From the NCBI GenBank assembly GCA_937974245.1, contig CALJKV010000110.1, positions 1 through 64,000 on the forward strand: DNA of 64,000 nucleotides. The letters run 5' to 3'. The DNA comes from an uncultured Chloroflexota bacterium (GTDB lineage: Bacteria > Chloroflexota > Anaerolineae > Aggregatilineales > Phototrophicaceae). The notes under the pieces were generated by a model. The model made no database searches and was not told the origin of the DNA. It worked only from the letters and a program-made list of their open reading frames with translations. Positions 15,779 to 25,271 of this stretch are shown here, in pieces; position 1 is the stretch's first letter; the number at the start of each line of letters is the position of its first letter. The position numbers and the translations under genes were made by a program.

Positions 15779-16354
15779 ATGATTACTGTGAAAGAATCGC
15801 CCCGCGCCCTGGCTCTGGTCGGAATGCCCGGCGCGGGTAAAACGCTGTGTGCCAAACACCTGGAATCTCAGGGTTACTACCAGTTCCGTTTTGGTGGCAT
15901 CATCGTCAACGAAGTGCAGCGCCGGGGCTGGCCGATTACGCCGGAAAACGAACGCATCGTCCGCGAGGAAATCCGCGCCCACGAAGGCATTGCCGCCATT
16001 GCCCAACGCGCCCTCCCCCATCTGCAAGCCGCGTTGCTCCAGCATCAGAGCATCATCATTGATGGACTCTACGGCTTCAGCGAGTACAAGCTGCTGCACG
16101 CCAATCTCGGCACGAACATGGTCGTGGTCGCCATCACCAGCCCGCGTTGGCTGCGTTACCACCGGCTGACCACACGGCAGGAACGCCCTCTCACTCCCGA
16201 AGAAGCCGAACAACGCGATCACCAGGAAATTGAAAAACTCGAAAAAGGTGGCCCAATTGCCATCGCGGATTACACCCTCATCAATGACCGCGAACCGCAA
16301 GACCTGCTGGCTGCGCTCGATTCACTCGTCGCATCACTGGCGTTTCAACCATAA
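15779..16354 (+). CDS. P-loop nucleotide kinase-like protein (dephospho-CoA kinase-like)
   Basis: This 191-residue protein has a Walker A motif GMPGAGKT at residues 15-22 and a later SIIIDGLYGFSEYKLL strand like the Walker B region of dephospho-CoA and adenylate-type kinases. A TRQERPLTPEEAEQRD segment resembles the lid. It would phosphorylate a small nucleotide-like molecule. The substrate is not clear; close relatives are annotated only as AAA or kinase-like ATPases. It is the first gene of a probable run with the EthD and xpt genes. Confidence 0.7.
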   Translation: MITVKESPRALALVGMPGAGKTLCAKHLESQGYYQFRFGGIIVNEVQRRGWPITPENERIVREEIRAHEGIAAIAQRALPHLQAALLQHQSIIIDGLYGFSEYKLLHANLGTNMVVVAITSPRWLRYHRLTTRQERPLTPEEAEQRDHQEIEKLEKGGPIAIADYTLINDREPQDLLAALDSLVASLAFQP

Positions 16355-16383
16355 CCCAAGAAACCACTGTCAAGGGCATGCTG

Positions 16384-16749
16384 ATGATAAAATTCATGGT
16401 GTTATTCCAGAAACCGGCTAACCCGGTTGCCGAGAGCCGCTTTGAAAGCGCCTATAATGACTTTCTGGCGCTGATGGAGCGGATGCCGGATATTCAGCGG
16501 CGGCAGGTTGTGGATGTGCAGGGCAGCCCGATGGGGACAGCCCGCTATTATCGCATCCTGGAAGTTTACTTTGTGGATAAGGCGACGCTGGAAGCCTCGC
16601 TCAGATCCCCCGCGGGGCAGGAAGCCGGTAATGAACTTGGCAGGCGTTTTTCTCCCGGGACATACGAAACTCTGTTCGCGGAAGTGTACGAAGAAGCCGG
16701 TGGCAGTACACCGCCGGTCAATCCCCGTGATTCAAAGGATGAAAACTGA
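16384..16749 (+). CDS. EthD-domain small protein
   Basis: This 121-residue protein resembles the EthD family, which forms ferredoxin-like dimers: MIKFMVLFQKPANP at the start and RRFSPGTYETLFAEVYEE near the end. Family members act in ring-compound metabolism or have unknown roles. The second ATG (16384) is chosen because AAGGG lies seven bases before it; the first (16378) is too close. Its stop overlaps the xpt start by one base (TGATG), so translation is probably coupled. Confidence 0.7.
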   Translation: MIKFMVLFQKPANPVAESRFESAYNDFLALMERMPDIQRRQVVDVQGSPMGTARYYRILEVYFVDKATLEASLRSPAGQEAGNELGRRFSPGTYETLFAEVYEEAGGSTPPVNPRDSKDEN

Positions 16750-17324
16750 TGCAAACACTAAAAGAGCGCATTCAATCCGAAGGGCAGAACCTCGGCGGCG
16801 GCATCCTCAAAATCGACAGCTTGCTCAATCACCAGATTCACCCGGAACTGATGATGGAGATGGGGCGTGAGATGGCGCGGTTGTTCAGCGGGGTGCAGAT
16901 TGATCGTATCCTCACAGCGGAAATCTCAGGTATTGCCCCGGCGCTGACGACCGGGCTGGTGCTGAACGTGCCGGTGGTCTATGCCCGCAAGATCAAGCCA
17001 ATCACGATGGCCGGGCCGGTCTTCCTGGAAACCGCCCCCAGCCACACCAAAGGTGGCGAAGTCAACCTGCTGGTCTCCGCCGAGTTCCTGCACGCTGGTG
17101 AAAACGTCCTCATCATTGATGACTTCCTGGCCTCCGGGCAGACCCTGTTAGCCCTGACGCGCATGGTCAAAAGTGCCCGCAGTAACCTGGTTGGCGTCGG
17201 TGTAGTCGTCGAAAAGACATTTGAGGGCGGACGTGATGCTATGGAGGACGCCTGGCCGGGTGTCCCGGTTCATGCCCTGGCGGCGATTACCAGCATGGAC
17301 GACGGTAAAATCGTGCTGGCATAA
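16749..17324 (+). CDS. xpt: Xanthine phosphoribosyltransferase
   Basis: This 191-residue protein is the length of Bacillus-type Xpt and matches it throughout: LKERIQSEGQNLGGGILKID at the N-terminus and the PRPP-binding loop VLIIDDFLASGQT at residues 120-132. It salvages xanthine by making XMP from PRPP. It is translationally coupled to the EthD gene. No purine riboswitch is seen before this gene run. Confidence 0.93.
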   Translation: MQTLKERIQSEGQNLGGGILKIDSLLNHQIHPELMMEMGREMARLFSGVQIDRILTAEISGIAPALTTGLVLNVPVVYARKIKPITMAGPVFLETAPSHTKGGEVNLLVSAEFLHAGENVLIIDDFLASGQTLLALTRMVKSARSNLVGVGVVVEKTFEGGRDAMEDAWPGVPVHALAAITSMDDGKIVLA

Positions 17325-17379
17325 CAGCACGGGCAGTTTTTCTTACCGCCAGGCAAGTTTATAGAGAAAAGGACACCTC

Positions 17380-19191
17380 ATGCTGAAAGACCTGGATATA
17401 CGGAATGATGCTCCCTGGAAACAACGGTTTCGGGCGCCCTCCATCGCCTGGGCATCGCTTGCCAGCAACAATCCGGGGCGCGGTGTGGTCTGCACCAACC
17501 TGGATGGCATTATGCAGCTCTACGCCTGGGATGTGTCATCCGGCAGCCTGACACGCATCACCAAACAGCCTGCCGGGGTGGTCGAAGGGGCGATTTCGCC
17601 CGATGGTGAGTCTATTTACTATCACCATGACGCCCAGGGGAACGAAATCGGTCATTATGTGCGCGTGCCGTTCGCCGGGGGTGAACCACAGGACATCACG
17701 CCGGATATGCCGCCGTATGCGTCTTTCGCCTTTAACCAGAGCAAAACCGGGCGTGTGACCGGGTTCACCAGCGCCGGTATGGACGGTTTCCACGTCTTTA
17801 CCAGAATCGGTGCGGAAACCTTCAAGCCGATTTTCCACAGCAGCAAACTGACGTTTGGCCCGGTGCTTTCCCACGATGGTGAAATCGCTGTTGTCACCAG
17901 CCTTGAACGCTCTGGCACGCTCGATGCAAATTTGCTGGCGTTCGACACGGCTTCCGGTGAGCAGATTAGCGAACTCTGGGATGGTGAAGGTACGAGCATC
18001 AAGGCAGGTTCATTTTCGCCGCTGCCAGGTGACTTCCGCTTGCTGGCGACCAGCAGCCAGTCCGGCTATGACCGCCCGTTGGTATGGAATCCGCGTACTG
18101 GCGAACGCAGCGACCTGAAACTGGTGGACATCCCCGGCGAAGTGAACCCCTGGGCCTGGTCGCCGGATGCACAGCGCATCCTGCTGTGCCAGCTTTATCA
18201 GGCCGAATTCCAACTGTATAGCTATAACCTGGCCGATAACAGTGTTGTCCGGTTGAATCACCCGGCAGGTGTGGTTGGCGGCTTTGCGGGTGGGGAATTC
18301 ACCCCGGATGGTGACATCCTGCTCACCTGGCAGGACTCGGCGCATCCCTCGCGGTTAGTTACCCTGGATGGGCAGACCGGCGAGCAAAAGCGTGTCGTCC
18401 TGGAAGCAGGGAGCGCCCCGGATGGCGTAAAATGGCGTTCCATCAGCTTCGCTTCATCCAATGGCGCGATAATTCAGGGGTGGCTCGCCACGCCGCAGGG
18501 TGATGGCCCATTCCCGACGATTTTACACACACATGGCGGCCCGACATCGGTCATGTCCGACTTTTATGCGCCCGCGAGTCAGGCCTGGCTTGATCATGGA
18601 TTCGCCTTTATGACGATTAACTATCATGGCTCGGTGACGTTCGGCAAGGCTTTCGAGAAGTCCATCTGGGGCAACCTGGGCGATCTGGAAGTAGATGATA
18701 TGGCCGCCGCCTACCGGTGGCTGGTGGATAATCATATCGCGCTGCCGGACTCGGTGCTTCTGACTGGCGGCTCGTATGGGGGCTATCTGACGCTGCAAGC
18801 CCTGGGCAGACGACCTGACCTGTGGGCGGGCGGTATGGCGCAGGTGGCGATTGCAGACTGGGGGCTGATGTACGAAGACCAGGCCGAGACCCTGCGCGGC
18901 TACCAGCGGGCGCTCTTCGGCGGCACACCGGACGAAACACCGGAAGCCACCCGCAAAAGCTCACCGATCACCTATGCAGAGCAAATCAAAGCGCCGGTAC
19001 TGGTTATCCAGGGTAGTAATGACACGCGCTGCCCGGCACGCCAGATGCAGGTCTACGAGCAGAAACTCAACGAACTGGGCAAATCCATTCACATCCACTG
19101 GTTTGATGCGGGACACGGCTCACGAGCGATGGAACAGCAGATCGAACACCAGGAACACATGCTGCGCTTCGCTTATCGTGTGCTGGGCTAA
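17380..19191 (+). CDS. S9 family prolyl-oligopeptidase-like serine peptidase
   Basis: This 603-residue protein has an N-terminal beta-propeller of TolB-like repeats (residues 30-340; ISPDGESIYY, WSPDAQRILL) and a C-terminal alpha/beta-hydrolase peptidase domain. The catalytic triad is Ser465 (GGSYGGY), Asp548 (GSNDTR) and His579 (AGHGS). There is no signal peptide, so it is probably cytoplasmic. It would cut short peptides, perhaps removing acylated or Pro-containing ends. AAAGGA supplies a ribosome-binding site. Confidence 0.92.
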   Translation: MLKDLDIRNDAPWKQRFRAPSIAWASLASNNPGRGVVCTNLDGIMQLYAWDVSSGSLTRITKQPAGVVEGAISPDGESIYYHHDAQGNEIGHYVRVPFAGGEPQDITPDMPPYASFAFNQSKTGRVTGFTSAGMDGFHVFTRIGAETFKPIFHSSKLTFGPVLSHDGEIAVVTSLERSGTLDANLLAFDTASGEQISELWDGEGTSIKAGSFSPLPGDFRLLATSSQSGYDRPLVWNPRTGERSDLKLVDIPGEVNPWAWSPDAQRILLCQLYQAEFQLYSYNLADNSVVRLNHPAGVVGGFAGGEFTPDGDILLTWQDSAHPSRLVTLDGQTGEQKRVVLEAGSAPDGVKWRSISFASSNGAIIQGWLATPQGDGPFPTILHTHGGPTSVMSDFYAPASQAWLDHGFAFMTINYHGSVTFGKAFEKSIWGNLGDLEVDDMAAAYRWLVDNHIALPDSVLLTGGSYGGYLTLQALGRRPDLWAGGMAQVAIADWGLMYEDQAETLRGYQRALFGGTPDETPEATRKSSPITYAEQIKAPVLVIQGSNDTRCPARQMQVYEQKLNELGKSIHIHWFDAGHGSRAMEQQIEHQEHMLRFAYRVLG

Positions 19192-19205
19192 CCACACACC
19201 CAATG

Positions 19206-19227
19206 GGGCAGGCCAACGTACCTGCCC
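19206..19227 (+). terminator. Terminator after the S9 peptidase gene
   Basis: A 7-bp GC stem (GGGCAGG with CCTGCCC, 8-base loop) lies 15 bp past the stop and is followed by a T-rich stretch (TTATGTTTTCTTT). Confidence 0.6.
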
Positions 19228-19363
19228 TTATGTTTTCTTTCTATCCCGTTTCAAGCATTAGCCGGAAAACAGCGGCGGACAGGAAACACTCCAAGAAACA
19301 CCATTCCCACCGCCAATCGCTCTGATTACCCCTCCATGCCAGTCCACCGCTGCCGCCCGCACC

Positions 19364-19372
19364 TGTTATAAT
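19364..19372 (+). promoter_or_regulatory. Extended -10 promoter for the antiporter gene
   Basis: TGTTATAAT matches the extended -10 consensus TGnTATAAT exactly, 55 bp before the chosen start codon. No -35 is needed in such promoters and none is seen. Confidence 0.55.
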
Positions 19373-19427
19373 AGGTTTTTCCTGTCGAATGCCCGCAACG
19401 ATGGCGAAGGATGCGGAAAGGCTGCCT

Positions 19428-21032
19428 ATGGACCCAATCAGTGAAGTCGAGACAATCATTATTGAACTGCTGCTGGTGATTTCGCTGGTAGCGATTGTGG
19501 TTCAATATTTGCGGATTCCGTATACGGTCGCGCTGGTGATTGGCGGCTTAATCCTCGGCTTTGTCGAGCCGCTGCCAGTTGAACTGACGTCTGAACTGAT
19601 TCTGGCGTTTTTTGTGCCACCCCTCATTTTTGAAGCGGCATTTCACCTGGATTTCAAAGAACTCCGCGAAAATATGCGCTTCCTGCTGGTGTTAGCAGTG
19701 CCAGGCGTGATCCTCACTATGCTGGTGGTTGGCTATATTCTGACCTGGGCAACCGCGCTGCCGTTGGCGACGGCGCTGGTTTTCGGGGCGCTGGTTTCCG
19801 CTACCGACCCGGTTTCAGTGATCGCGCTGTTCCGCACGCTGGGTGTGCCGAAACGTCTGACCGCCCTGGTTGAAGGCGAAAGTCTGCTGAACGACGGCAC
19901 AGCGATTGTCGTGTTTAACGTGGTGCTGGCGATTGCGCTCACCGGGCAGTTTGACGCTGCCGAAAGCGTGGTGGATTTCATCAAAGTGGTCGCCGGCGGT
20001 GTTTCTGTCGGGCTTCTGTTGGGCTGGTTGACGGCCAACCTGATTGCGCGGGTGGATAATCACCTGATCGAAACGACCCTGACCACCGTCCTGGCTTATG
20101 GCTCATACCTGCTCGCCGAGCAGTTTCATTTCAGTGGCGTGCTGGCGGTTGTCACTGCCGGGATTATCAACGGAAACATCGGGCCGCGTGGTATGAGTCC
20201 GACGACCCGCATCATCCTGTCGAACTTCTGGGAATACGCCGCATTTCTGGCGAACTCGCTGATTTTCCTGCTCATCGGCCTGCAAATCCGCATTCCTGAC
20301 CTGCTGGAATCCTGGCAGCCGATCCTGGCTGCGATTGTGGCGGTGCTGGTCGCCCGGATGATCGTGGTTTATATTCTGAGCCATATTGTTCGTCGGGGCG
20401 AACCGATCCCGTTAAGCTGGCGGCATGTGCTGGCCTGGGGCGGGCTGCGGGGTGCGATCAGTCTGGCGTTGGCGCTGAGTCTCCCGCCGCAGTTGGGATT
20501 CGCCAACCGTGAGTTACTCCAGGTGATGGCTTTTGGCGTGGTGCTGTTCACGCTGTTCGTCCAGGGTATGACGATTGGCCCGCTGGTCAGCCGGCTCAAG
20601 ATCAACGCAGTAGACGCGTTGCAGCAGGAATACGAACTGCGCCATGCCCGTCTGGTGGCGCTGCAAGAGGCGGAAAAACACCTGGATGCACTGTATCGCA
20701 AGGGGCTGGTTACGCGCTACACCTGGGAAAACCTTAAGCCGAGTCTTTCCAAACAGACATCGGAACTCGCCAACTCCGTGCGCGACCTGCTGCACAGCAA
20801 CCCCGCCTTAGCCTCGCGAGCCCTGGAATCGGCCCGGCGCGAACTGCTGCGGGCGCAGCGCAGCGCCCTGTTGAGTCTGAAGGTGGATGGCGTTATTTCC
20901 GACCCGACGTTCGAGCAGTTGGCAATCGAAATTGACACACTGCTCGGCGAACCCGATTTGCCGGAACTGCCCACAGATAACGAGCGATCGTCGGCACAGG
21001 AATCCGCCCGCGAAACGGTGAGCGCGGATTAA
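19428..21032 (+). CDS. Na+/H+ antiporter, CPA1 family
   Basis: This 534-residue membrane protein has about twelve hydrophobic segments. SATDPVSVIALFRTLGVP and EGESLLNDGTAIVVFNV carry the conserved TDP and ND residues of the CPA1 ion site. A cytoplasmic tail of about 130 residues (about 405-534) is helical and charged and may regulate activity. It would exchange Na+ or K+ for H+ to control pH and salt. The ATG at 19428 is chosen because GGAAAGG lies six bases upstream; the frame is open to 19389. Confidence 0.92.
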   Translation: MDPISEVETIIIELLLVISLVAIVVQYLRIPYTVALVIGGLILGFVEPLPVELTSELILAFFVPPLIFEAAFHLDFKELRENMRFLLVLAVPGVILTMLVVGYILTWATALPLATALVFGALVSATDPVSVIALFRTLGVPKRLTALVEGESLLNDGTAIVVFNVVLAIALTGQFDAAESVVDFIKVVAGGVSVGLLLGWLTANLIARVDNHLIETTLTTVLAYGSYLLAEQFHFSGVLAVVTAGIINGNIGPRGMSPTTRIILSNFWEYAAFLANSLIFLLIGLQIRIPDLLESWQPILAAIVAVLVARMIVVYILSHIVRRGEPIPLSWRHVLAWGGLRGAISLALALSLPPQLGFANRELLQVMAFGVVLFTLFVQGMTIGPLVSRLKINAVDALQQEYELRHARLVALQEAEKHLDALYRKGLVTRYTWENLKPSLSKQTSELANSVRDLLHSNPALASRALESARRELLRAQRSALLSLKVDGVISDPTFEQLAIEIDTLLGEPDLPELPTDNERSSAQESARETVSAD

Positions 21033-21041
21033 AGGCAATCA

Positions 21042-21050
21042 TGTTACAAT
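21042..21050 (+). promoter_or_regulatory. Candidate extended -10 promoter for polA
   Basis: TGTTACAAT (extended -10, one mismatch) lies 43 bp before the polA ATG, just after the antiporter stop. Confidence 0.45.
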
Positions 21051-21093
21051 ATAGCTCAAATGTTCACTGTTCATAGTGTGAAGGCGCTTTGCT

Positions 21094-23907
21094 ATGCCGA
21101 AAAAACGGCCCCTGTTTGTGATTGTTGATGGATACGCGCTGGCCTACCGCCAGTTTTTCGCGCTGCGGGTGGAGCAGTTCACCACCAGCGAGGGGATGCC
21201 GGTCAATGCAATCTATGGCTTTGCCCGTACCCTGCTGGACATCCTGGCAAAGTTGAAAGATGCCGACCCCGCTTACCTGGCGGTGAGTTTTGACCGGGGG
21301 TTAAGCGGGCGCGAAGACCTGTTTCCCGACTATAAAGGCACGCGGGAAAAGATGCCCGATGATATGCAAGTCCAGCTTGACCCGCTGGAATCGCTGGTCG
21401 CTGCCTTCAATATCCCGATCCTGGCGCTGGAAGGTTACGAGGCCGACGACGTCATCGGTACGGTGGCTGTGCAAGCGGAAGAAATGGGCGTGGACACGCA
21501 CATCGTTACGGGAGATCGGGACATCCTGCAACTGCTGACCGAACATGTTGTGGTGCAGCTTCCCAAACGCGGCGAGTCAGATGTTGTGTTTGACATAGCG
21601 TTGTTCCGTGAGCAGTACGGCTTAGAGCCGGGCCAACTGGTTGATCTCAAAGCGCTGATGGGTGACTCGTCCGATAACATCCCCGGCGTGCGTGGCATCG
21701 GCGAGAAAACCGGCACGACACTGCTGCAAGCCTATCAATCGTTGGAAGGGGTCTACGAGCATATTGCCGAAATCAAGGGCGCAACGCAGAAAAAGCTGCT
21801 GGAAGGCCGCGATATGGCCTATCTGAGCCAGCGACTGGCGACAATACAGCGCGATGTGCCGATAGAACTCGACCTGGACGCCTGCCTCGCCCATGATTTC
21901 GATGTGGTGGCGGTGGATGAACTGTTCGCTCAGTTCGAGTTTCGCGGGCTGCGGGAGCGCCTGGTCGAAATGTATGGCGCTTTCAACCTCTCCGATCCCG
22001 ACATCAAGACCGTGATTGTGCGCGATACCGCCACGCTGACGGCGCTGGTGAATCGTTTGAACCAGGCGTCCGGCATTACCTGGGATGTGGAAACCACCAG
22101 CACCGATCCGGTGGCGGCGGAACTTGTCGGGATTGCGCTGGCGGTAGATGGTAAGACCGGCTACTACATCCCGGTTGGGCACAAGGCGGGACCGGCACAG
22201 ACAGAGACGGGGCAGATGAGTCTCTTTAACGCGCCCGGCGGCAGTGTGCAGCAGCTCCCCTTGCAAACGGTGCTGGACGCGCTGCGCGAACCGCTCACCA
22301 ACCCGAATATCCCCAAATTTGCCCACAATGCTTCGTATGATCTGGTGGTGATGCGCCGCTATGGGATTGATGTCGCGCCCGTCGGGTTCGATACGATGAT
22401 TGCCGAGTGGGTGACCGACCCGGTGAGCCGTTTCCTGGGACTCAAGAACCTGGTGCAGCGCGAGTTCGAGATTCGGATGACCGAAATTAATAAACTGCTG
22501 GGGACCGGCAAGGGGCAGATCACGATGGATCATGTGCCGGTGGAGCAGGCCGCACCCTACGCGGCGGCGGACGCGGCTATGACGCACCGTTTGGTTCGGC
22601 AGTTGCGCCCCCGCCTGGAAGAAAACGGCCTGATGGAACTCTATTCCTCGCTGGAACTCACCATGATCCCGGTGATCGCGGCGGTGGAGCAGAACGGAGT
22701 GATGCTGGATACCGGCCATCTGGCGGCGATGAGCACCAGCCTGGAAACACAACTTGGGGAACTCGCGCAGAATATCTATACGTTGAGCGGCGCACCCGGC
22801 GATTTCAATATCAACAGCCCGAAACAGTTGAATGACATCCTGTTTAACAAACTCGGCCTGTCGCGGGCGGGTATCCGCAAGACGACACATGGCAGCTCGA
22901 CAGCGGCGGACGTGCTGGACAATCTGCGGGGGGAACACCCGATTATCGAAGAAATTCTCAATTACCGGGAACTCACCAAGCTCAAGGGGACGTATGTGGA
23001 TGCGCTGCCGGCGCTGATTAATCCCCATACCGGGCGGGTGCATACCAGCTACAACCAGACCGGCACCAGCACCGGACGGTTGAGCAGCAGCAATCCCAAC
23101 CTGCAAAATATCCCCATCCGTACGGAAATCGGGCGCGAGGTACGGCGAGCCTTCATCGCGCCACCCGGTTCGCTGCTGTTGGCGGTGGACTACAGCCAGG
23201 TGGAACTGCGAGTGCTGGCGCATTACAGCCAGGATGCGACACTGCTGGATGCTTTCGCCCATAACCGCGACATTCATGCGGCGACGGCGGCGGCAGTCTA
23301 TGGTATCCCGCTGGAAGACGTAACTTATGACCAGCGTAGCTTCGCCAAACGGGTGAACTTCGGCCTCATCTACGGGATGGGAGCATTCCGGCTGGCACGC
23401 GACAGTGACCTGACGCTGCACCAGGCGGAAAAATTCATCGAAACCTATTTCGCCCGGCTGCCCGGCGTGCGGCGCTACCTGGACGATACCAAGCAGCAAG
23501 CCCGGCTGCCCGAAGGCCTGACGACCCTGTTCGGGCGGCGGCGGGTCTTCCCGACTCTGATCCGCAGCACCACGACGAAGGTCGATTCCCGTTCCGTACA
23601 GGGCGAGGAACGTGTCGCTATTAACATGCCCATTCAAGGGACAGCCGCCGACATCATGAAACGCGCCATGATTGATGTGCATCACGAACTGGCGCGGCGC
23701 GGCCTGGGGGCGAAGATCATTCTCCAGGTACACGACGAGTTGGTGCTGGAAGTGCCGGAGAAAGAAGCGACTACCGCCCGCGACCTGGTTGTGGAGATTA
23801 TGGAAGGAGTACGGATTCCGACGCCGGATGGCCCGATCCCGTTGGCCGCGCCGCTACGGGCAAACGCCCAGATCGGCCCGAACTGGCGCGATATGGACGA
23901 TGTGTAA
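21094..23907 (+). CDS. polA: DNA polymerase I
   Basis: This 937-residue protein has all three Pol I domains. The 5'-nuclease domain is at about 1-295 (FVIVDGYALAYR, EGYEADDVIGTVA, GDSSDNIPGVRGIGEKT). The 3'-5' exonuclease domain is at about 305-525, with the DEDD residues kept (TWDVETTS, FAHNASYD, YAAADAAMTHR), so proofreading is likely intact, unlike in Taq polymerase. The polymerase domain runs to the end, with motif A DYSQVELRVLAHY, motif B RSFAKRVNFGLIYGM and motif C VHDELVLE. It fills gaps and removes primers in replication and repair. It has its own candidate promoter and is followed by a dispersed palindrome. Confidence 0.97.
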   Translation: MPKKRPLFVIVDGYALAYRQFFALRVEQFTTSEGMPVNAIYGFARTLLDILAKLKDADPAYLAVSFDRGLSGREDLFPDYKGTREKMPDDMQVQLDPLESLVAAFNIPILALEGYEADDVIGTVAVQAEEMGVDTHIVTGDRDILQLLTEHVVVQLPKRGESDVVFDIALFREQYGLEPGQLVDLKALMGDSSDNIPGVRGIGEKTGTTLLQAYQSLEGVYEHIAEIKGATQKKLLEGRDMAYLSQRLATIQRDVPIELDLDACLAHDFDVVAVDELFAQFEFRGLRERLVEMYGAFNLSDPDIKTVIVRDTATLTALVNRLNQASGITWDVETTSTDPVAAELVGIALAVDGKTGYYIPVGHKAGPAQTETGQMSLFNAPGGSVQQLPLQTVLDALREPLTNPNIPKFAHNASYDLVVMRRYGIDVAPVGFDTMIAEWVTDPVSRFLGLKNLVQREFEIRMTEINKLLGTGKGQITMDHVPVEQAAPYAAADAAMTHRLVRQLRPRLEENGLMELYSSLELTMIPVIAAVEQNGVMLDTGHLAAMSTSLETQLGELAQNIYTLSGAPGDFNINSPKQLNDILFNKLGLSRAGIRKTTHGSSTAADVLDNLRGEHPIIEEILNYRELTKLKGTYVDALPALINPHTGRVHTSYNQTGTSTGRLSSSNPNLQNIPIRTEIGREVRRAFIAPPGSLLLAVDYSQVELRVLAHYSQDATLLDAFAHNRDIHAATAAAVYGIPLEDVTYDQRSFAKRVNFGLIYGMGAFRLARDSDLTLHQAEKFIETYFARLPGVRRYLDDTKQQARLPEGLTTLFGRRRVFPTLIRSTTTKVDSRSVQGEERVAINMPIQGTAADIMKRAMIDVHHELARRGLGAKIILQVHDELVLEVPEKEATTARDLVVEIMEGVRIPTPDGPIPLAAPLRANAQIGPNWRDMDDV

Positions 23908-23930
23908 TCGTGTGGTATCAATGTGAATGA

Positions 23931-23958
23931 GGGGTTTAAACCCCTTGTTTTGAAAACA
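23931..23958. repeat. Dispersed palindromic repeat downstream of polA
   Basis: GGGGTTTAAACCCC at 23931-23944 continues into CTTGT, sharing 18 bp with the copy inside the acyl-CoA synthetase gene. A second small palindrome (TGTTTTGAAAACA) follows directly. There is no T-run, so it is not a typical terminator. Confidence 0.7.
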
Positions 23959-23995
23959 AAACACTAAAACCAGAAAACTTCAGAAGGATAATTTC

Positions 23996-25183
23996 ATGGC
24001 AAAAACCTATTATTATGCAGTGATTGGCGCGGGCAGGCAGGGCGTGGCGGCGGCCTACGATATGGCGAAATGGGGCGACGCGGCCAGTATCCGGCTTGGC
24101 GATGTGGATGGCGCGGCGGCGGAAGCGGCGGCGTCGCGGATTAACCGGCTGATCGGGCGCGAGGTGGCTACCGGCGGCGCGTTGGATGCGCGGGATACGG
24201 CGGCGGTTGCGGCCTGGTTGAAAGGTGTAGATGTATTTCTGTGCGCCGTGCCGTTCGTGTTTATCCCCGGTTGCACCCAGGCGGCGCTACAGGCCGGGGC
24301 GAGCATGATTGATCTGGGCGGGCACACCCCGACGGTATTGGCGCAGCTTGACCAGCACGCCGCAGCGCAGGCCGCCGGAATCCGTATTGTCCCCGACTGC
24401 GGCATGGGGCCGGGCATGAACAATACAATGGGCGTCTACACGGTGGAACTGCTGGAAGCACGAGGCGCGGAAGCCCGCGAGGTGCGCCTGTGGGATGGCG
24501 GCCTGCCGCAGAACCCGCCCGAACCCTGGGGCTACCAGTGTTCATTTAACATCAATGGCCTGACGAATGAGTATGATGGGCAGGCGCTCTGCCTGCGCGG
24601 TGGCAAGGTCACGCCGGTAGACACCCTGACCGAGATGGAAATCGTGGAATTTGAAGGCGTTGGCAAGCTGGAAGCCTTTGTCACGTCCGGCGGCACATCC
24701 ACCGTGCCTTACACCTTTGAAGGCCGGTTACAGGTCTATGAGAACAAGACCTGTCGTTATCCGGGGCATTACGCCCAGTTCAAGGCGTTCAAAGACCTGG
24801 GGCTGTTCAGCGAAACCCTGGTGACGTTCGCCCCCGGCCAACCGCCGGTCAATCCCCGCCTGTTTTACCACCACCTGCTAGGGCCACAGTTGGAAGTTGA
24901 GCGCGTGATTGATATTTGCGTCATGCGGGCGCGGGGCGATGGCGTGCAGGATGGCCGCGCGGTGGCGGTGGAAGTGGATTTGATTGACCGTTACGACCCG
25001 GAAACCGGCTTCACGGCGATGGAACGCCTGACCGGTTGGCACGCGGGCATCATGGCGGAACTGGTTGCGCGGGGCGAAATCGCGCCCGGTGTCTGGCCGG
25101 TGGAGAAAGCCGTCAGCGCGACTCGTTTCCTGGAAAAAGTCCGTCAGCGCGGTTTCCATATCACCGAACGATGGGAAGCATAG
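23996..25183 (+). CDS. Saccharopine dehydrogenase-like oxidoreductase
   Basis: This 395-residue protein has an N-terminal Rossmann domain (YYAVIGAGRQGVAAAYDMAKWG) and the central pattern of the saccharopine/carboxynorspermidine dehydrogenase family (IDLGGHTPTVLAQLDQHAAAQAAGI, CGMGPGMNNTMGVY). These enzymes use NAD(P) to form or cleave a C-N bond between amino acids. Bacterial members act in lysine breakdown or polyamine synthesis. The exact substrate is unclear. AAGGA lies eight bases before the ATG. Confidence 0.82.
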   Translation: MAKTYYYAVIGAGRQGVAAAYDMAKWGDAASIRLGDVDGAAAEAAASRINRLIGREVATGGALDARDTAAVAAWLKGVDVFLCAVPFVFIPGCTQAALQAGASMIDLGGHTPTVLAQLDQHAAAQAAGIRIVPDCGMGPGMNNTMGVYTVELLEARGAEAREVRLWDGGLPQNPPEPWGYQCSFNINGLTNEYDGQALCLRGGKVTPVDTLTEMEIVEFEGVGKLEAFVTSGGTSTVPYTFEGRLQVYENKTCRYPGHYAQFKAFKDLGLFSETLVTFAPGQPPVNPRLFYHHLLGPQLEVERVIDICVMRARGDGVQDGRAVAVEVDLIDRYDPETGFTAMERLTGWHAGIMAELVARGEIAPGVWPVEKAVSATRFLEKVRQRGFHITERWEA

Positions 25184-25271
25184 CTGTTTTGCTTCATATG
25201 ACGGGTTGCCAAACCGTATCGAACTGTTAGAATCGAACAGAGTGTAGGCAGTTGAGATACAGGTGACAGAT

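Noticed and set aside
21622..23733. A 703-codon open frame on the minus strand
   Set aside because: It is antisense to polA, whose domains are all clear; long antisense frames are expected in G+C-rich genes.
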